From the NCBI GenBank assembly GCA_008638415.1, contig VWVT01000013.1, positions 103,163-167,162 of the forward strand: DNA of 64,000 nucleotides. The letters are read 5' to 3'. This stretch comes from Nocardiopsis sinuspersici (GTDB lineage Bacteria > Actinomycetota > Actinomycetes > Streptosporangiales > Streptosporangiaceae). The translations under genes were made by a program, and so were the position numbers. How positions within the stretch are numbered: the stretch's first letter is position 1; the number at the start of each line of letters is the position of its first letter. The notes beneath the pieces were generated by a model. The model did not search any database and was not told where the DNA came from. It saw only the letters and a program-made list of their open reading frames with translations. This document shows, in pieces, positions 8,540 through 17,486 of the stretch.

Positions 8540-8568
8540 GACCCCCGGGAACAGCGCTCCCGGGGGTC
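8540..8568. terminator. Bidirectional hairpin terminator
   Basis: Perfect 11-bp stem GACCCCCGGGA / TCCCGGGGGTC with a 7-nt loop, between the convergent STAND gene and acyl-CoA dehydrogenase gene. Confidence 0.8.
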
Positions 8569-8593
8569 CTCGACCGTGGTGGACCGGACGGAC

Positions 8594-9751
8594 CTACGCC
8601 GGCAGGCCCAGCTCGCGGGCGATGAGCATCTTCTGCACCTCGCTGGTGCCCTCGCCGATCTCCAGGATCTTGGCGTCGCGGTAGAAGCGGCCCACGGGGT
8701 AGTCGTTCATGAACCCGTAGCCGCCGAAGACCTGTGTGGCGTCGCGCGCGTTGTCCATGGCGGCGTTGGAGGCCACCAGCTTGGCGATCGCCGCCTCCTT
8801 CTTGAACGGCTCGCCCGCCAGCATCCGCGAGGCCGCGTCGTAGTAGGCCAGCCGGGCGGTGTGCGCCCGCGACTCCATCTCGGCGATCTTGAACTGGATC
8901 GCCTGGTAGCTGCCGATGGAGCTGCCGAAGGCGTGCCGCTCGTGGGCGTAGCGCACGCTCTCGTCCACGCACCCCTGCGCCAGGCCGACCGACAGCGCTG
9001 CGATGGCGATGCGGCCCTCGTCCAGGATCCGCAGGAACTGCGCGTACCCGCGTCCGCGCTCGCCGACCAGGTTGGCCTCGGGCACCCGGCAGTCCTCGAA
9101 CACCAGCTCGTTGGTGTCGGAGGCGTTCCAGCCCACCTTCGAGTACTTCTGGCCCACCGAGAAGCCCGGCGTCCCCCTCGGCACGAGGATCGAGGAGATC
9201 TCCGGCCGTCCGTCCTCCCGCCGACCCGTCACGGCGGTCACCGTCACCAGGGCGGTGATGTCCGTGCCCGAGTTGGTGATGAACGACTTCGTCCCGTTGA
9301 TCACCCACTCGCCGCCCTCCAGGCGCGCGGTGGTCTTCGTGGCCCCGGCGTCGGAGCCGCCGTCCGGCTCGGTCAGCCCGAACGCCCCCAGGGCCTCGCC
9401 CGAGCACAGCTTCGGCAGGTAGGCCTTCCTCTGGTCGTCGGTACCGAACCGGTAGATGGGCATCGCCCCCAGGGACACCCCCGCCTCCAGGGTGATGGCC
9501 ACCGACGAGTCCACCCGGGCGAGCTCCTCCAGCGCCAGGCACAGCGCGAAGTAGTCGCCGCCCATGCCCCCGTGCTCCTCGGGGAAGGGCAGCCCGAACA
9601 GGCCCATCCGCCCCATCTTGGCGACGACCTCGTACGGGAAGGCCTCCCGCTCGTAGTAGTCGCCGATGACCGGGGCGACCTCGCTGCGCGCGAACTCCTC
9701 CACGGCGGCCCGCAGGTCGGCGTGCTCGGTCGAGAGCTGGTGACGGTTCAT
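8594..9751 (-). CDS. Acyl-CoA dehydrogenase of the MCC-type operon
   Basis: 385 residues, start ATG at 9751 overlapping the carboxylase stop (ATGA), so translationally coupled. FAD-dependent alpha,beta-dehydrogenation of an acyl-CoA. Seen: FGLTEPDGGSDAG signature, RRYAFGSSIG-type helix (HAFGSSIGSYQAIQFK) and the C-terminal signature GGYGFMNDYPVGRFYRDAK. Context suggests isovaleryl-CoA dehydrogenase feeding methylcrotonyl-CoA carboxylase. However, the C-terminal motif is IGEGTSEVQ with Glu at the MCAD-type catalytic position, where isovaleryl-CoA dehydrogenases usually have Ala/Gly, so the substrate may differ. Last gene of the minus-strand operon. Confidence 0.92.
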   Translation of the reverse strand: MNRHQLSTEHADLRAAVEEFARSEVAPVIGDYYEREAFPYEVVAKMGRMGLFGLPFPEEHGGMGGDYFALCLALEELARVDSSVAITLEAGVSLGAMPIYRFGTDDQRKAYLPKLCSGEALGAFGLTEPDGGSDAGATKTTARLEGGEWVINGTKSFITNSGTDITALVTVTAVTGRREDGRPEISSILVPRGTPGFSVGQKYSKVGWNASDTNELVFEDCRVPEANLVGERGRGYAQFLRILDEGRIAIAALSVGLAQGCVDESVRYAHERHAFGSSIGSYQAIQFKIAEMESRAHTARLAYYDAASRMLAGEPFKKEAAIAKLVASNAAMDNARDATQVFGGYGFMNDYPVGRFYRDAKILEIGEGTSEVQKMLIARELGLPA

Positions 9752-11883
9752 CGCTGGTTCTCCTCGCTGGTGGCGGGGACGGACACGCCCTGGGTGTCGG
9801 CGGGTCCGTCCCGAAGGGGTTCGACGGTGACCAGGACGGCGTCCATGGGTACGGACGCGCCGGGACGCACCGCCACGGTCGCGACGGTCCCGTCGACGGG
9901 TGAGGTGACGGAGTGCTCCATCTTCATGGCCTCGACGACGACGAGCGGGGTGCCCGCCCGTACCGTCTGCCCCACCCGGACCGGGACGTCGAGCACCGTT
10001 CCGGGCATGGGGCTGCGGACCGTGCCGTCGGCGGCGGCCTCGTCGTCGCGCAGGGCGGCCGCGACGGGCTCCTCGTGCAGGGCCCACGCGGCACCGTCCG
10101 TGCCCAGCCACCGGTGCGCGGTGGCCGGGTCGTGGGCGCGCCTGTAGGTGCGGGTGCGGCCCGCGTAGGTGACGCGCAGCCAGGCTCCGTCGGGGGAGCG
10201 GCGGACCCGGGCCGTGGCGGGCCCTCCCGCCCGTCGCCCCCCGGCGCCCACGACCGGAGCCTCCGGCTCGGCTCCGTCCACACGCACCCGGTAGGTGTCG
10301 CGCTCCACGCGCTGTACGTGGACGACGGCGGGGTCGTGCCGGGGCGCCCGCAGGCGCCACGGCGTCCACGCCCGCTCGCCCATCCGCCACCCGTCGGGGA
10401 CGGCGAACCGGTCCGCGGTGGCGGGTCCCTCCAGGTCCAGCTGGTGGTCCAGGGCCGCCGCCGCGTACACGTCCTCGGGAGGGGCCTCGGGGGCGGGCTC
10501 GGGCGGGTCGGACTCGATCAGGTCGGTGCTCAGGTCACCGGCCACCACGCGCGGGTGGCGCAGCAGGCGGCGCAGGAACGCGGTGTTGGTGACGCAGCCG
10601 AGCAGGAGGTAGGCGGCCAGGGCGTGGTCCATCCGGTGCAGCGCCTTGGCACGGTCGGGGCCCCAGGTGATCACCTTGGCGAGCATCGGGTCGAACGCGG
10701 AGGTGATCTCGCCGCCCACGGCGATCCCCGAGTCCACCCGCACCTCGTGGCCGGAGGGCTCGTGGAGGGACAGGATCGGGCCGCCCGTGGGCAGGAAGCC
10801 CCGGTCGGCGTCCTCGGCGTAGATCCGCGCCTCCACGGCGTGCCCGTGCCAGGACACGTCCTCCTGGGCGAAGGGCAGCGGCTCGCCCGTCGCCACCAGC
10901 ACCTGGAGCTCGACCAGGTCGACGCCGCGCTCGCCGCGCACGGCCACGACCTTCTCGGTGACCGGGTGCTCCACCTGGAGGCGGGTGTTCATCTCCAGGA
11001 ACGAGAAGGACAGCTCACCGTCGGAGCCCGCCTCGGCGATGAACTCCACCGTGCCCGCGCCCACGTACCCGCAGGAGCGGGCGGCGGCCACGGCGGCCTC
11101 GCCCATGGTGGCGCGCTGGGCCTCGGTGAGCAGCGGGGAGGGCGCCTCCTCCACCACCTTCTGGTGGCGGCGCTGCAGGCTGCACTCGCGCTCGCCCAGG
11201 TGGACGACGTTGCCGTGGCCGTCGGCCAGGACCTGCACCTCGATGTGCCGGGGCCGCTGCACCAGCCGCTCCACCAGCAGGGTGGAGTCGCCGAAGGCGG
11301 CCAGGGCCTCCCGGCGGGCGGCCGCGGCGCCGGCGGCGAGCTCGTCGGGGGAGTGCACGGCCCGCATGCCCTTGCCGCCGCCGCCGGCGGAGGGCTTGAT
11401 GAGCAGCGGATAGCCGATCTCGGCGGCGGCGCCGAGCAGCGCGTCGTCGTCCATGGGCCGGCCGGGCTTCTCGGTGAACCCGCCCAGGACGGGCACGCCC
11501 GCGGCGGCCACCGTGTCCTTGGCGCGGATCTTGTCGCCCATCGCCTCGATGGCCGAGGGGGGCGGTCCGACGAAGGTCAGCCCGGCGTCGGCGCAGGCCC
11601 GGGCGAAGTCGGCGTTCTCGGACAGGAAGCCGTAGCCGGGGTGCACCATGGCGGCGCCGCCGTCCAGGGCGGCGGCCACGATCGAGGCGGCGTCCAGGTA
11701 GCCCTCCACCCGCAGTGCGCGGTCGGCGGCCAGGACGTGCGGTGAGTCGGTGTCGGCGTCGGTGTACACCGCCACCGAGCCGATCCCCATGCGGTTCAGG
11801 GTGCGGATGATCCGCAGTGCGATCTCGCCCCGGTTGGCGACGAGCACCGCCGCGGGGGTCAGGGGTCGTGGTGTGGTGGTCAA
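9748..11883 (-). CDS. Acyl-CoA carboxylase alpha subunit (biotin carboxylase + BCCP), methylcrotonyl-CoA type
   Basis: 711 residues, TTG start with AGGAA just upstream, 7 nt after the beta-subunit stop. Carboxylates biotin with ATP and bicarbonate. Biotin carboxylase N-terminal domain (VLVANRGEIALRI), ATP-grasp with glycine loop KPSAGGGGKGM, ECSLQRRHQKVVEE and EMNTRLQVEHPVTE; a middle linker domain; C-terminal biotinyl domain with EAMKMEHSV carrying the biotin Lys. It pairs with the carboxyltransferase at 11891-13516; the beta-subunit sequence (see that entry) argues for 3-methylcrotonyl-CoA as substrate, i.e. leucine breakdown. Confidence 0.95.
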   Translation of the reverse strand: MTTTPRPLTPAAVLVANRGEIALRIIRTLNRMGIGSVAVYTDADTDSPHVLAADRALRVEGYLDAASIVAAALDGGAAMVHPGYGFLSENADFARACADAGLTFVGPPPSAIEAMGDKIRAKDTVAAAGVPVLGGFTEKPGRPMDDDALLGAAAEIGYPLLIKPSAGGGGKGMRAVHSPDELAAGAAAARREALAAFGDSTLLVERLVQRPRHIEVQVLADGHGNVVHLGERECSLQRRHQKVVEEAPSPLLTEAQRATMGEAAVAAARSCGYVGAGTVEFIAEAGSDGELSFSFLEMNTRLQVEHPVTEKVVAVRGERGVDLVELQVLVATGEPLPFAQEDVSWHGHAVEARIYAEDADRGFLPTGGPILSLHEPSGHEVRVDSGIAVGGEITSAFDPMLAKVITWGPDRAKALHRMDHALAAYLLLGCVTNTAFLRRLLRHPRVVAGDLSTDLIESDPPEPAPEAPPEDVYAAAALDHQLDLEGPATADRFAVPDGWRMGERAWTPWRLRAPRHDPAVVHVQRVERDTYRVRVDGAEPEAPVVGAGGRRAGGPATARVRRSPDGAWLRVTYAGRTRTYRRAHDPATAHRWLGTDGAAWALHEEPVAAALRDDEAAADGTVRSPMPGTVLDVPVRVGQTVRAGTPLVVVEAMKMEHSVTSPVDGTVATVAVRPGASVPMDAVLVTVEPLRDGPADTQGVSVPATSEENQR

Positions 11884-11890
11884 GGGTTCC

Positions 11891-13516
11891 TCACATCCGG
11901 AAGACGCCGTAGCCCACCGGTTCCAGCGGCGCGTGGCGGGCGGCGGACAGGGCCATGGCGAGCACGTCGCGGGTGTCGGCGGGGTCGATCACACCGTCGT
12001 CCCACAGGCGTGCGGTGGAGTAGTACGGGCTGCCCTGCTCCTCGTACTGGTCGCGGATGGGGGCCTTGAACTCCTCCTCGTCCTCGGCGGACCACTCCTC
12101 ACCGCGCGCGGCGAGCTGGTCGCGGCGGACGGTGGAGAGCACCGAGGCGGCCTGCTCGCCGCCCATCACCGAGATGCGGGCGCCCGGCCACATCCACAGG
12201 AAGCGGGGGGAGTAGGCCCGGCCGCACATGCTGTAGTTGCCCGCGCCGAAGGAGCCGCCGATGACCACGGTGAACTTGGGGACCCGGGCGCACGCCACCG
12301 CGGTGACCATCTTCGCGCCGTGCTTGGCGATGCCGCCCGCCTCGTAGTCGCGCCCCACCATGAACCCGGAGATGTTCTGCAGGAACACCAGCGGCACGCC
12401 GCGCCGGTCGCACAGCTCGATGAAGTGGGCTCCCTTGAGCGCGGACTCGGCGAACAGGATGCCGTTGTTGGCCACGATCCCGACCGGGTGGCCGTGGATG
12501 TGCGCGAACCCGGTGACCAGAGTGGTGCCGTACTCGGCCTTGAACTCGGTGAACTCGCTGTCGTCCACGACGCGGCCGATGACCTCGCGCACGTCGTAGG
12601 GGGTGCGGGTGTCGGCGGGGACCACCCCGTACAGCTCCTCGGGGTCCAGCGCCGGGGGACGGGGCTCGCGCACCTCCCAGGCGGGAGGCTCGGGCGGTCC
12701 CAGGGTGTCGGCGATGCGCCGGACGAGGGTCAGGGCGTGGGCGTCGTCGTCGGCCAGGTGGTCGGTGACCCCCGAGATCCGCGAGTGCAGGTCGCCGCCG
12801 CCCAGTTCCTCGGCGGTGACGACCTCGCCGGTGGCGGCCTTCACCAGGGGAGGGCCGCCCAGGAAGATCGTGCCCTGGTCGCGGACGATGACCGCCTCGT
12901 CGCTCATCGCCGGGACGTAGGCGCCGCCCGCCGTGCACGAGCCCAGTACCGCCGCGATCTGCGGGATGCCCAGCCTGGACATGGTGGCCTGGTTGTAGAA
13001 GATCCGGCCGAAGTGCTCGCGGTCGGGGAACACGTCGTCCTGCATGGGCAGGAACGCGCCGCCGGAGTCGGCGAGGTAGACGCACGGCAGCCGGTTGTGC
13101 AGCGCCACCTCCTGGGCGCGCAGGTGCTTCTTGACGGTCATGGGGTAGTAGCTGCCGCCCTTGACCGTGGCGTCGTTGGCGACCACGACCATCGGGCGGC
13201 CCATGACGCGGCCCACGCCGGCGATCATCCCCGCTCCGGGGGCGTCCTGGCCGTCTCGGCCGTAGAGCCCGTAGGCGGCCAGGGGCGCGATCTCCAAGAA
13301 GGGGGAACCGGGGTCCAAAAGGAGGTCGACACGGTCGCGTGGCAGGAGTTTGCCGCGTTCGACGTGCCGTGCCCGGGTCTTCTCCGGGCCGCCCAGGGCG
13401 GCGGTCGCGATCCGCTCGCGCAGCTCCAGGGCGAGGGCGCGGTTCGCCGCCTCGTTGGCGGCGAAGGCGGGCCCGGCGGTGTCCACCGCGGTGCCGAGCA
13501 CAGATGCCCTGCTCAT
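11891..13516 (-). CDS. Acyl-CoA carboxylase beta subunit (carboxyltransferase), methylcrotonyl-CoA type
   Basis: 541 residues from [15 protein letters not shown] lies 5 nt before this ATG. An upstream in-frame ATG at 13555 sits inside the TetR operator and is disfavoured. Transfers carboxyl from biotin to the acyl-Co[21 protein letters not shown] and [19 protein letters not shown] are characteristic of methylcrotonyl-CoA carboxylase beta chains; [20 protein letters not shown] and [19 protein letters not shown] are the carboxyltransferase oxyanion regions. First gene of the operon; the promoter overlaps the operator at 13548-13580 shared with the divergent TetR. Confidence 0.95.
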   Translation of the reverse strand: MSRASVLGTAVDTAGPAFAANEAANRALALELRERIATAALGGPEKTRARHVERGKLLPRDRVDLLLDPGSPFLEIAPLAAYGLYGRDGQDAPGAGMIAGVGRVMGRPMVVVANDATVKGGSYYPMTVKKHLRAQEVALHNRLPCVYLADSGGAFLPMQDDVFPDREHFGRIFYNQATMSRLGIPQIAAVLGSCTAGGAYVPAMSDEAVIVRDQGTIFLGGPPLVKAATGEVVTAEELGGGDLHSRISGVTDHLADDDAHALTLVRRIADTLGPPEPPAWEVREPRPPALDPEELYGVVPADTRTPYDVREVIGRVVDDSEFTEFKAEYGTTLVTGFAHIHGHPVGIVANNGILFAESALKGAHFIELCDRRGVPLVFLQNISGFMVGRDYEAGGIAKHGAKMVTAVACARVPKFTVVIGGSFGAGNYSMCGRAYSPRFLWMWPGARISVMGGEQAASVLSTVRRDQLAARGEEWSAEDEEEFKAPIRDQYEEQGSPYYSTARLWDDGVIDPADTRDVLAMALSAARHAPLEPVGYGVFRM

Positions 13517-13547
13517 GTTGTCCTCTCGTGGAGGGGTGTTAATGCTC

Positions 13548-13580
13548 ACTAACATCTGCGATGTTAGTAACTACTAACAT
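13548..13580. promoter_or_regulatory. TetR-type operator between the MCC operon and its regulator
   Basis: Three half-sites: ACTAACAT (13548-13555), ATGTTAGT (13561-13568) and ACTAACAT (13573-13580). The last two form a perfect 9-bp-arm palindrome ATGTTAGTA-AC-TACTAACAT. Placed between divergent genes, so it probably serves both promoters. Confidence 0.8.
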
Positions 13581-13624
13581 AGGTGTCCAGGGCCGGGGCG
13601 TCTCCGGTGTGAGAAGGAGGGCGG

Positions 13625-14209
13625 ATGGCGGTCAGACCCGCGGGTCGGCGCAGGACGGCGATCCTGGGCGCGGCGGCACGGCTCTTCGCCGAGCACGGCT
13701 ACCGGGGCGTGTCCATCGACGACCTCGGACGTGCCGTCGGCACCACCGGTCCCGCCCTGTACCGGCACTTCCCCGGTAAGCAGGCGCTGCTCGGCGAGGT
13801 GCTGGTGGACGTCAGCGACCGGCTGGCGGGCCGGGGCCGGGAGCTGGTGGCCCGGGCGGCGGGCGCCGAGGAGGCCCTGGACGCGCTGCTGCGCGGGCAC
13901 ATCGCCTTCGCGCTGGACGAGCCTGCCCTGATCACCGTGCACGACCGGGAGCTGGGCAACCTCACCGCCGCCGACCGGCGCCGGGTGCGCCGCCTCCAGC
14001 GCGGCTACGTCGAGCAGTGGGTGGGCGTGCTGGCCGAACTCCGCCCGGGCGCTCCGCCCGCCGTTCTGCGCGCCGCCGTGCACGCGGCGTTCGGGCTGCT
14101 CAACTCCACTCCGCACAGCCGGGGAGAACTGTCGCGCCCACAGATGGCGCAGTTGCTGCTGGACATGGGGCGGGCCGCCCTGACCGTGCCCGCCGCCCCG
14201 CCGAGCTGA
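13625..14209 (+). CDS. TetR/AcrR-family repressor of the MCC-type operon
   Basis: 194 residues, ATG preceded by GAAGGAGGG. N-terminal TetR helix-turn-helix at about residues 11-57 (AILGAAARLFAEHGYRGVSI, TTGPALYRHFPGKQALLGEV), then an all-helical ligand domain. It is divergent from the carboxylase operon with a 20-bp palindrome between, so it probably represses the operon and itself and is released by an acyl-CoA or related metabolite (inference). Ends 198 bp before the next gene, which is convergent. Confidence 0.92.
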   Translation: MAVRPAGRRRTAILGAAARLFAEHGYRGVSIDDLGRAVGTTGPALYRHFPGKQALLGEVLVDVSDRLAGRGRELVARAAGAEEALDALLRGHIAFALDEPALITVHDRELGNLTAADRRRVRRLQRGYVEQWVGVLAELRPGAPPAVLRAAVHAAFGLLNSTPHSRGELSRPQMAQLLLDMGRAALTVPAAPPS

Positions 14210-14407
14210 GCGGGGGAGCGGGAGCGGCAGTGGCGTGACCGTGGTGAGCGGGGGCCGCGGAGCCACGGAGGCCCCGGGCCCCGTCGGGGCGTCCCCGGGG
14301 CCGGCGCCGGATCCGGGCGGGGAGCGGCACCGAGGCCGACCGGTCCCCGCCCGGAGCGGTACGCGGCCGTCTCACCGGCCCGCCCCGCACGCCGACGCGG
14401 GCCTTCC

Positions 14408-14692
14408 CTACGGCAGGGTGCCGCCGGTTCCCTCCGCGGGCGTCATGGTCTCCCCGGGCGTCGTGGTGCTCGTCGGGGCCTCCTGGACGCCGGTGTCCGC
14501 CGGAGCCTCCTCCGCCGGGGAGGGGTCCTCCTGCAGGCTCTCCGCGTCGGGGACGTGCGGCCCCAGCAGGTCGCTGAGGACGTGGCCGAGGATTCCCTCG
14601 TCCCGGGGATCGGCGAAGGCGGCGCCCGTGCCGGACACCGCCAGTCCTCCGGCCAGTACGGTCGCGACGGCGACCCTGGTGAACGTACGCAT
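14408..14692 (-). CDS. Small secreted protein, Pro/Thr/Glu-rich
   Basis: 94 residues. Clear Sec signal peptide (MRTFTRVAVATVLAGGLAV...) with likely cleavage after AAFA, leaving an acidic mature peptide of about 67 residues (DPRDEGILGHVLSDLLGP...) with a low-complexity Pro-, Thr- and Glu-rich tail. No Cys and no lipobox. AAAGGAG lies about 12 nt before the ATG, a slightly long spacing. No family recognised; the layout resembles small exported actinomycete proteins of unknown role. Confidence 0.65.
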   Translation of the reverse strand: MRTFTRVAVATVLAGGLAVSGTGAAFADPRDEGILGHVLSDLLGPHVPDAESLQEDPSPAEEAPADTGVQEAPTSTTTPGETMTPAEGTGGTLP

Positions 14693-15006
14693 AAGTGTTC
14701 ACGACTCCTTTCGAGTCAGGATCCAGTACTATCCGTGATAATTCTGTGACACAGAGTCACCAGTGTCCACGAACCTCCGGATACGGGAGTTTCGAAGCGT
14801 CCGCGGACCCTCCTCCGCACAGGGGCGCGCCAAGAAGGGGCAAAGTCCTCGAAACGCCGTGCGCGGGAGCCGTCGGGCGGTCCGCCCGCTCCATACATTG
14901 GCCACCGCGAAGTGGGTAGTGCTGCGTCCAACGGCTACGGACGCACTCGGCTGCAGACGCACGCAAGGCGTCCCGCCCCACGACACGGAGAAGGAGCGCT
15001 GTACAT
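14693..15006. other. 314-bp divergent promoter region
   Basis: Contains the promoters of the secreted peptide and of ndh. GTGAC-ACAGA-GTCAC at 14746-14760 is an inverted repeat with a 5-nt centre. Nothing else supportable. Confidence 0.45.
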
Positions 15007-16380
15007 ATGTCTCGGCCTCGGATCGTGGTGGTCGGCGCGGGTTTTGGCGGTCTACACACCCTGCGCCACCTCGAACGCCGTATTCCGGCGGGTGCGGCGG
15101 ACATCGCCCTCGTCGCGCCGCACGACTACATGCTCTACAGTCCGCTGCTGCCCCAGGTGGCCTCGGGGCTGCTCACACCGCAGTCGGTGGCCATGTCCGT
15201 ACACCGGCTCACCAAGCAGACCAGGCTCGTCCCCGGGCACGCCATCGGCGTGGACACCCAGGACCGTGTGATCGTCGTACGGCGGCCCACCGGTGAACTC
15301 GCCCCGATCCGCTACGACCGGCTGGTCCTGGCGCCCGGCGGCGTCACGCGGGCCTTCGACATCCCCGGCCTGTCCGAGCACGCCTACGGCGCCAAGACCC
15401 TGGCCGAGGCGGTGCTCCTGCGCGACCACGTGCTCTCCCAGCTCGAACTGGCCAACGACAGCCGCGACCCGGCCGAGCGCGAGGAGCGCTGCCGCTTCGT
15501 CGTCGTCGGCGGCAGCTACACCGGCGTGGAGACCGCGGCCTCGCTCATGCGCCTGTGCGAGGAGGCGGCCAAGCGCTACCCGGACCTGCGCTCGGTGATC
15601 CGCTGGCACCTGGTCGACATCGCGCCCAAGGTCCTGCCCGAGCTCGGCGACCGCCTCGGCAACAAGGCGCTCGACCTGCTGCGCTCCATGGGCATCGAGG
15701 TGAAGCTGAAGGTGTCCGTGCGCGAGGTGACCGCCGACAAGGTGGTCCTCACCGACGGCCGCGCCCTGCCCTGCCGCACCCTCATCTGGACGGCGGGCGT
15801 CTCGCCCAGCCCGCTGATGGAGACCCTGGACAAGCCCACCCAGAAGGGCCGCCTGGAGGTGGACCCCGAACTGCGGGTACCCGGCCTCGACGACGTGTTC
15901 GCGATCGGCGACGCCGCGGCGGTGCCCAACCTCTCGGAGGAGAGCGCCTACTGCCCGCCGACCGCGCAGTACGCCACGCGCCAGGCGTCCACCGTCGCCG
16001 AGAACGTGGTCTCCTCCATCCTGAGGCGCCCGATGAAGGAGTTCCGGCACAAGGACATGGGCCTGGTGGTGGACCTGAGCGGGAACGACGCGCTCGCGCG
16101 CGTCATGCAGACGGAGCTGAGCGGGCTGCCCGCGCTGGCCGTCACCCGCGGCTACCACATGATGTCGGTGCCCTCCGCGACCGCGCGGGCGCGCATCCTG
16201 GCCAACTGGGGCATCCGGGCGTTCACCGGAGGCGACATCTCGCGCCTCGGGTTCGCCGACGGGGGGCGCCCCTCGTCGTTCGTGGCCAACGAGGCGGTCG
16301 ACTACCTGGACGCGCAGTCCACGCGCAGGGAGGGCGCGCGCCTGATGGACAACATGCGGGAGCGCTACGGCGAGGACTGA
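15007..16380 (+). CDS. ndh: Type II NADH:quinone oxidoreductase (NDH-2)
   Basis: 457 residues, AAGGAG 10-12 nt before the ATG. Non-proton-pumping membrane-peripheral flavoprotein passing electrons from NADH to quinone. FAD-binding VVVGAGFGGLHTLRHL at the N-terminus, NAD-binding FVVVGGSYTGVETAAS mid-protein, second FAD motif DVFAIGDAAAVP. The quinone-site region YCPPTAQYATRQASTVAENV (normally AQxAxQ) is present. The C-terminus carries an amphipathic helix typical for membrane association. Monocistronic: hairpin terminator after it. Confidence 0.93.
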   Translation: MSRPRIVVVGAGFGGLHTLRHLERRIPAGAADIALVAPHDYMLYSPLLPQVASGLLTPQSVAMSVHRLTKQTRLVPGHAIGVDTQDRVIVVRRPTGELAPIRYDRLVLAPGGVTRAFDIPGLSEHAYGAKTLAEAVLLRDHVLSQLELANDSRDPAEREERCRFVVVGGSYTGVETAASLMRLCEEAAKRYPDLRSVIRWHLVDIAPKVLPELGDRLGNKALDLLRSMGIEVKLKVSVREVTADKVVLTDGRALPCRTLIWTAGVSPSPLMETLDKPTQKGRLEVDPELRVPGLDDVFAIGDAAAVPNLSEESAYCPPTAQYATRQASTVAENVVSSILRRPMKEFRHKDMGLVVDLSGNDALARVMQTELSGLPALAVTRGYHMMSVPSATARARILANWGIRAFTGGDISRLGFADGGRPSSFVANEAVDYLDAQSTRREGARLMDNMRERYGED

Positions 16381-16423
16381 GGGACGCACCGGATCCGCGC
16401 GGCCGGCGCCTCCGGCGTACACC

Positions 16424-16451
16424 GGCCGACCGGTCGCGGGGCCGGTCGGCC
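16424..16451. terminator. Hairpin terminator between ndh and csoR
   Basis: 10-bp stem GGCCGACCGG / CCGGTCGGCC with an 8-nt loop, between two convergent genes. Confidence 0.7.
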
Positions 16452-16537
16452 CGCGGGCCGCGGCCGCCGGAGCCCCGGGGAGCGTCCTCCCGGAGCCCGG
16501 CCCGAACCGGTGGAGCCGGGCGGCCGGAGGGGGACCG

Positions 16538-16828
16538 TTAGGAGCGGACCAGGCGGGCGATCGCGTCGGAGGCCTCGCGCACCTTCTCGTCCGCCTCCTC
16601 GCCGCCGTTGGCGACCGCGTTGGCCACACAGTGCTTGAGGTGCTCGTCGAGCATGGACAGCGCGAAGGACTGCAACGCCTTGTTCGCCGCCGCGGTCTGG
16701 GTCAGGATGTCGATGCAGTACTGGTCGGACTCCACCATCCGCTGCAGGCCCCGGATCTGCCCCTCGATACGGCGCAGCCGGTTGATGTGGCTCTGCTTGT
16801 CGTCACTGTAACCGTGGGTCGCAGCCAT
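16538..16828 (-). CDS. csoR: CsoR/RcnR-family metal-sensing repressor
   Basis: 96 residues from MAATHGYSDDKQ; a longer form starting at 16864 (MASEQERH) is possible. Helical DUF156 protein: INRLRRIEGQIRGLQRMVESDQYCIDILTQ then SMLDEHLKHCV, giving the copper-ligand set Cys (YCID), His and Cys (HLKHC) expected of CsoR. Probably represses its own promoter and is released by Cu(I). A matching site lies at 16869-16885. No copper ATPase or CopZ chaperone is adjacent, which is unusual. Confidence 0.88.
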   Translation of the reverse strand: MAATHGYSDDKQSHINRLRRIEGQIRGLQRMVESDQYCIDILTQTAAANKALQSFALSMLDEHLKHCVANAVANGGEEADEKVREASDAIARLVRS

Positions 16829-16868
16829 GCTCCCGCTTCCGTGTCGTTCCTGCTCAGATGCCATTACC

Positions 16869-16885
16869 ATACCCCCTCGCGGTAT
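16869..16885. promoter_or_regulatory. CsoR-type operator
   Basis: ATACC-N7-GGTAT (ATACCCCCTCGCGGTAT), a G/C-tract flanked by ATACC/GGTAT as in CsoR sites, just before the csoR start; supports autoregulation. Confidence 0.65.
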
Positions 16886-17132
16886 CCAACGACCGGGGCT
16901 GGGAACGCATTCCTCCGGTGTGCGCGCCTCGCGGGTGCGCGCGTCGCCGCCGAAGTAGCCGTAACAGGAGTTTCCCAGACGAACGGGAACCGGGCACCGG
17001 CGCCGGGCGCGGGAACGGTGCCCGCACCGGCCCCCCCGTGTCCGCCGCCGGACGCCAACACCGGGTCTGGTCTGGGTAAATCGCGGGTGTCGGGTCCTTG
17101 CCCGGGTCCCGGGTCGCGCCCACCATGGCGGT

Positions 17133-17378
17133 ATGAACGACAGTGCCGAGAACGACATCATGGCCACCATCCGAGGGCTGATCGACGAGGAGCACGCGCT
17201 CCGCTCCACCTCCGAGGGGCTGGACCCGAACGACCGCACCCGTATGAAGGAGGTCGAGACGGCGCTCGACCAGTGCTGGGACCTGCTCCGGCAGCGGCGG
17301 GCCCGCAGCGAGTTCGACCAGAATCCCGACGAGGCCGAGGTGCGGCCCGCCTCCGAGGTCGAGAACTACCGGCAGTAG
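17133..17378 (+). CDS. DUF2630 family protein
   Basis: 81-residue soluble protein. The pattern IRGLIDEEHALR...LDQCWDLLRQRRARSEF...DEAEVRPASEVENY matches actinobacterial DUF2630 proteins along its full length. Mostly helical, highly charged; function unknown in the family. No strong ribosome site precedes the ATG. Confidence 0.88.
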   Translation: MNDSAENDIMATIRGLIDEEHALRSTSEGLDPNDRTRMKEVETALDQCWDLLRQRRARSEFDQNPDEAEVRPASEVENYRQ

Positions 17379-17486
17379 GCACCGAAGGGCGAAACCTCGC
17401 GTGCTCCACGCGCGTCAACACGGGTACACCGGCGCCGGGGCGGGAACCGCACGGCCCCGCCCCCTCTGGAGCACGGAAGGACGTGC

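Noticed and set aside
13517-13555. Longer start for the carboxyltransferase at 13555
   Set aside because: The ATG lies inside the TetR operator and lacks a ribosome site; 13516 has AGAGGA.
14746-14760. Rex-type redox operator before ndh
   Set aside because: TGTGA and TCAC are present, but the spacing is 7 nt, not 6, and the outer bases do not match TTGTGA-N6-TCACAA.
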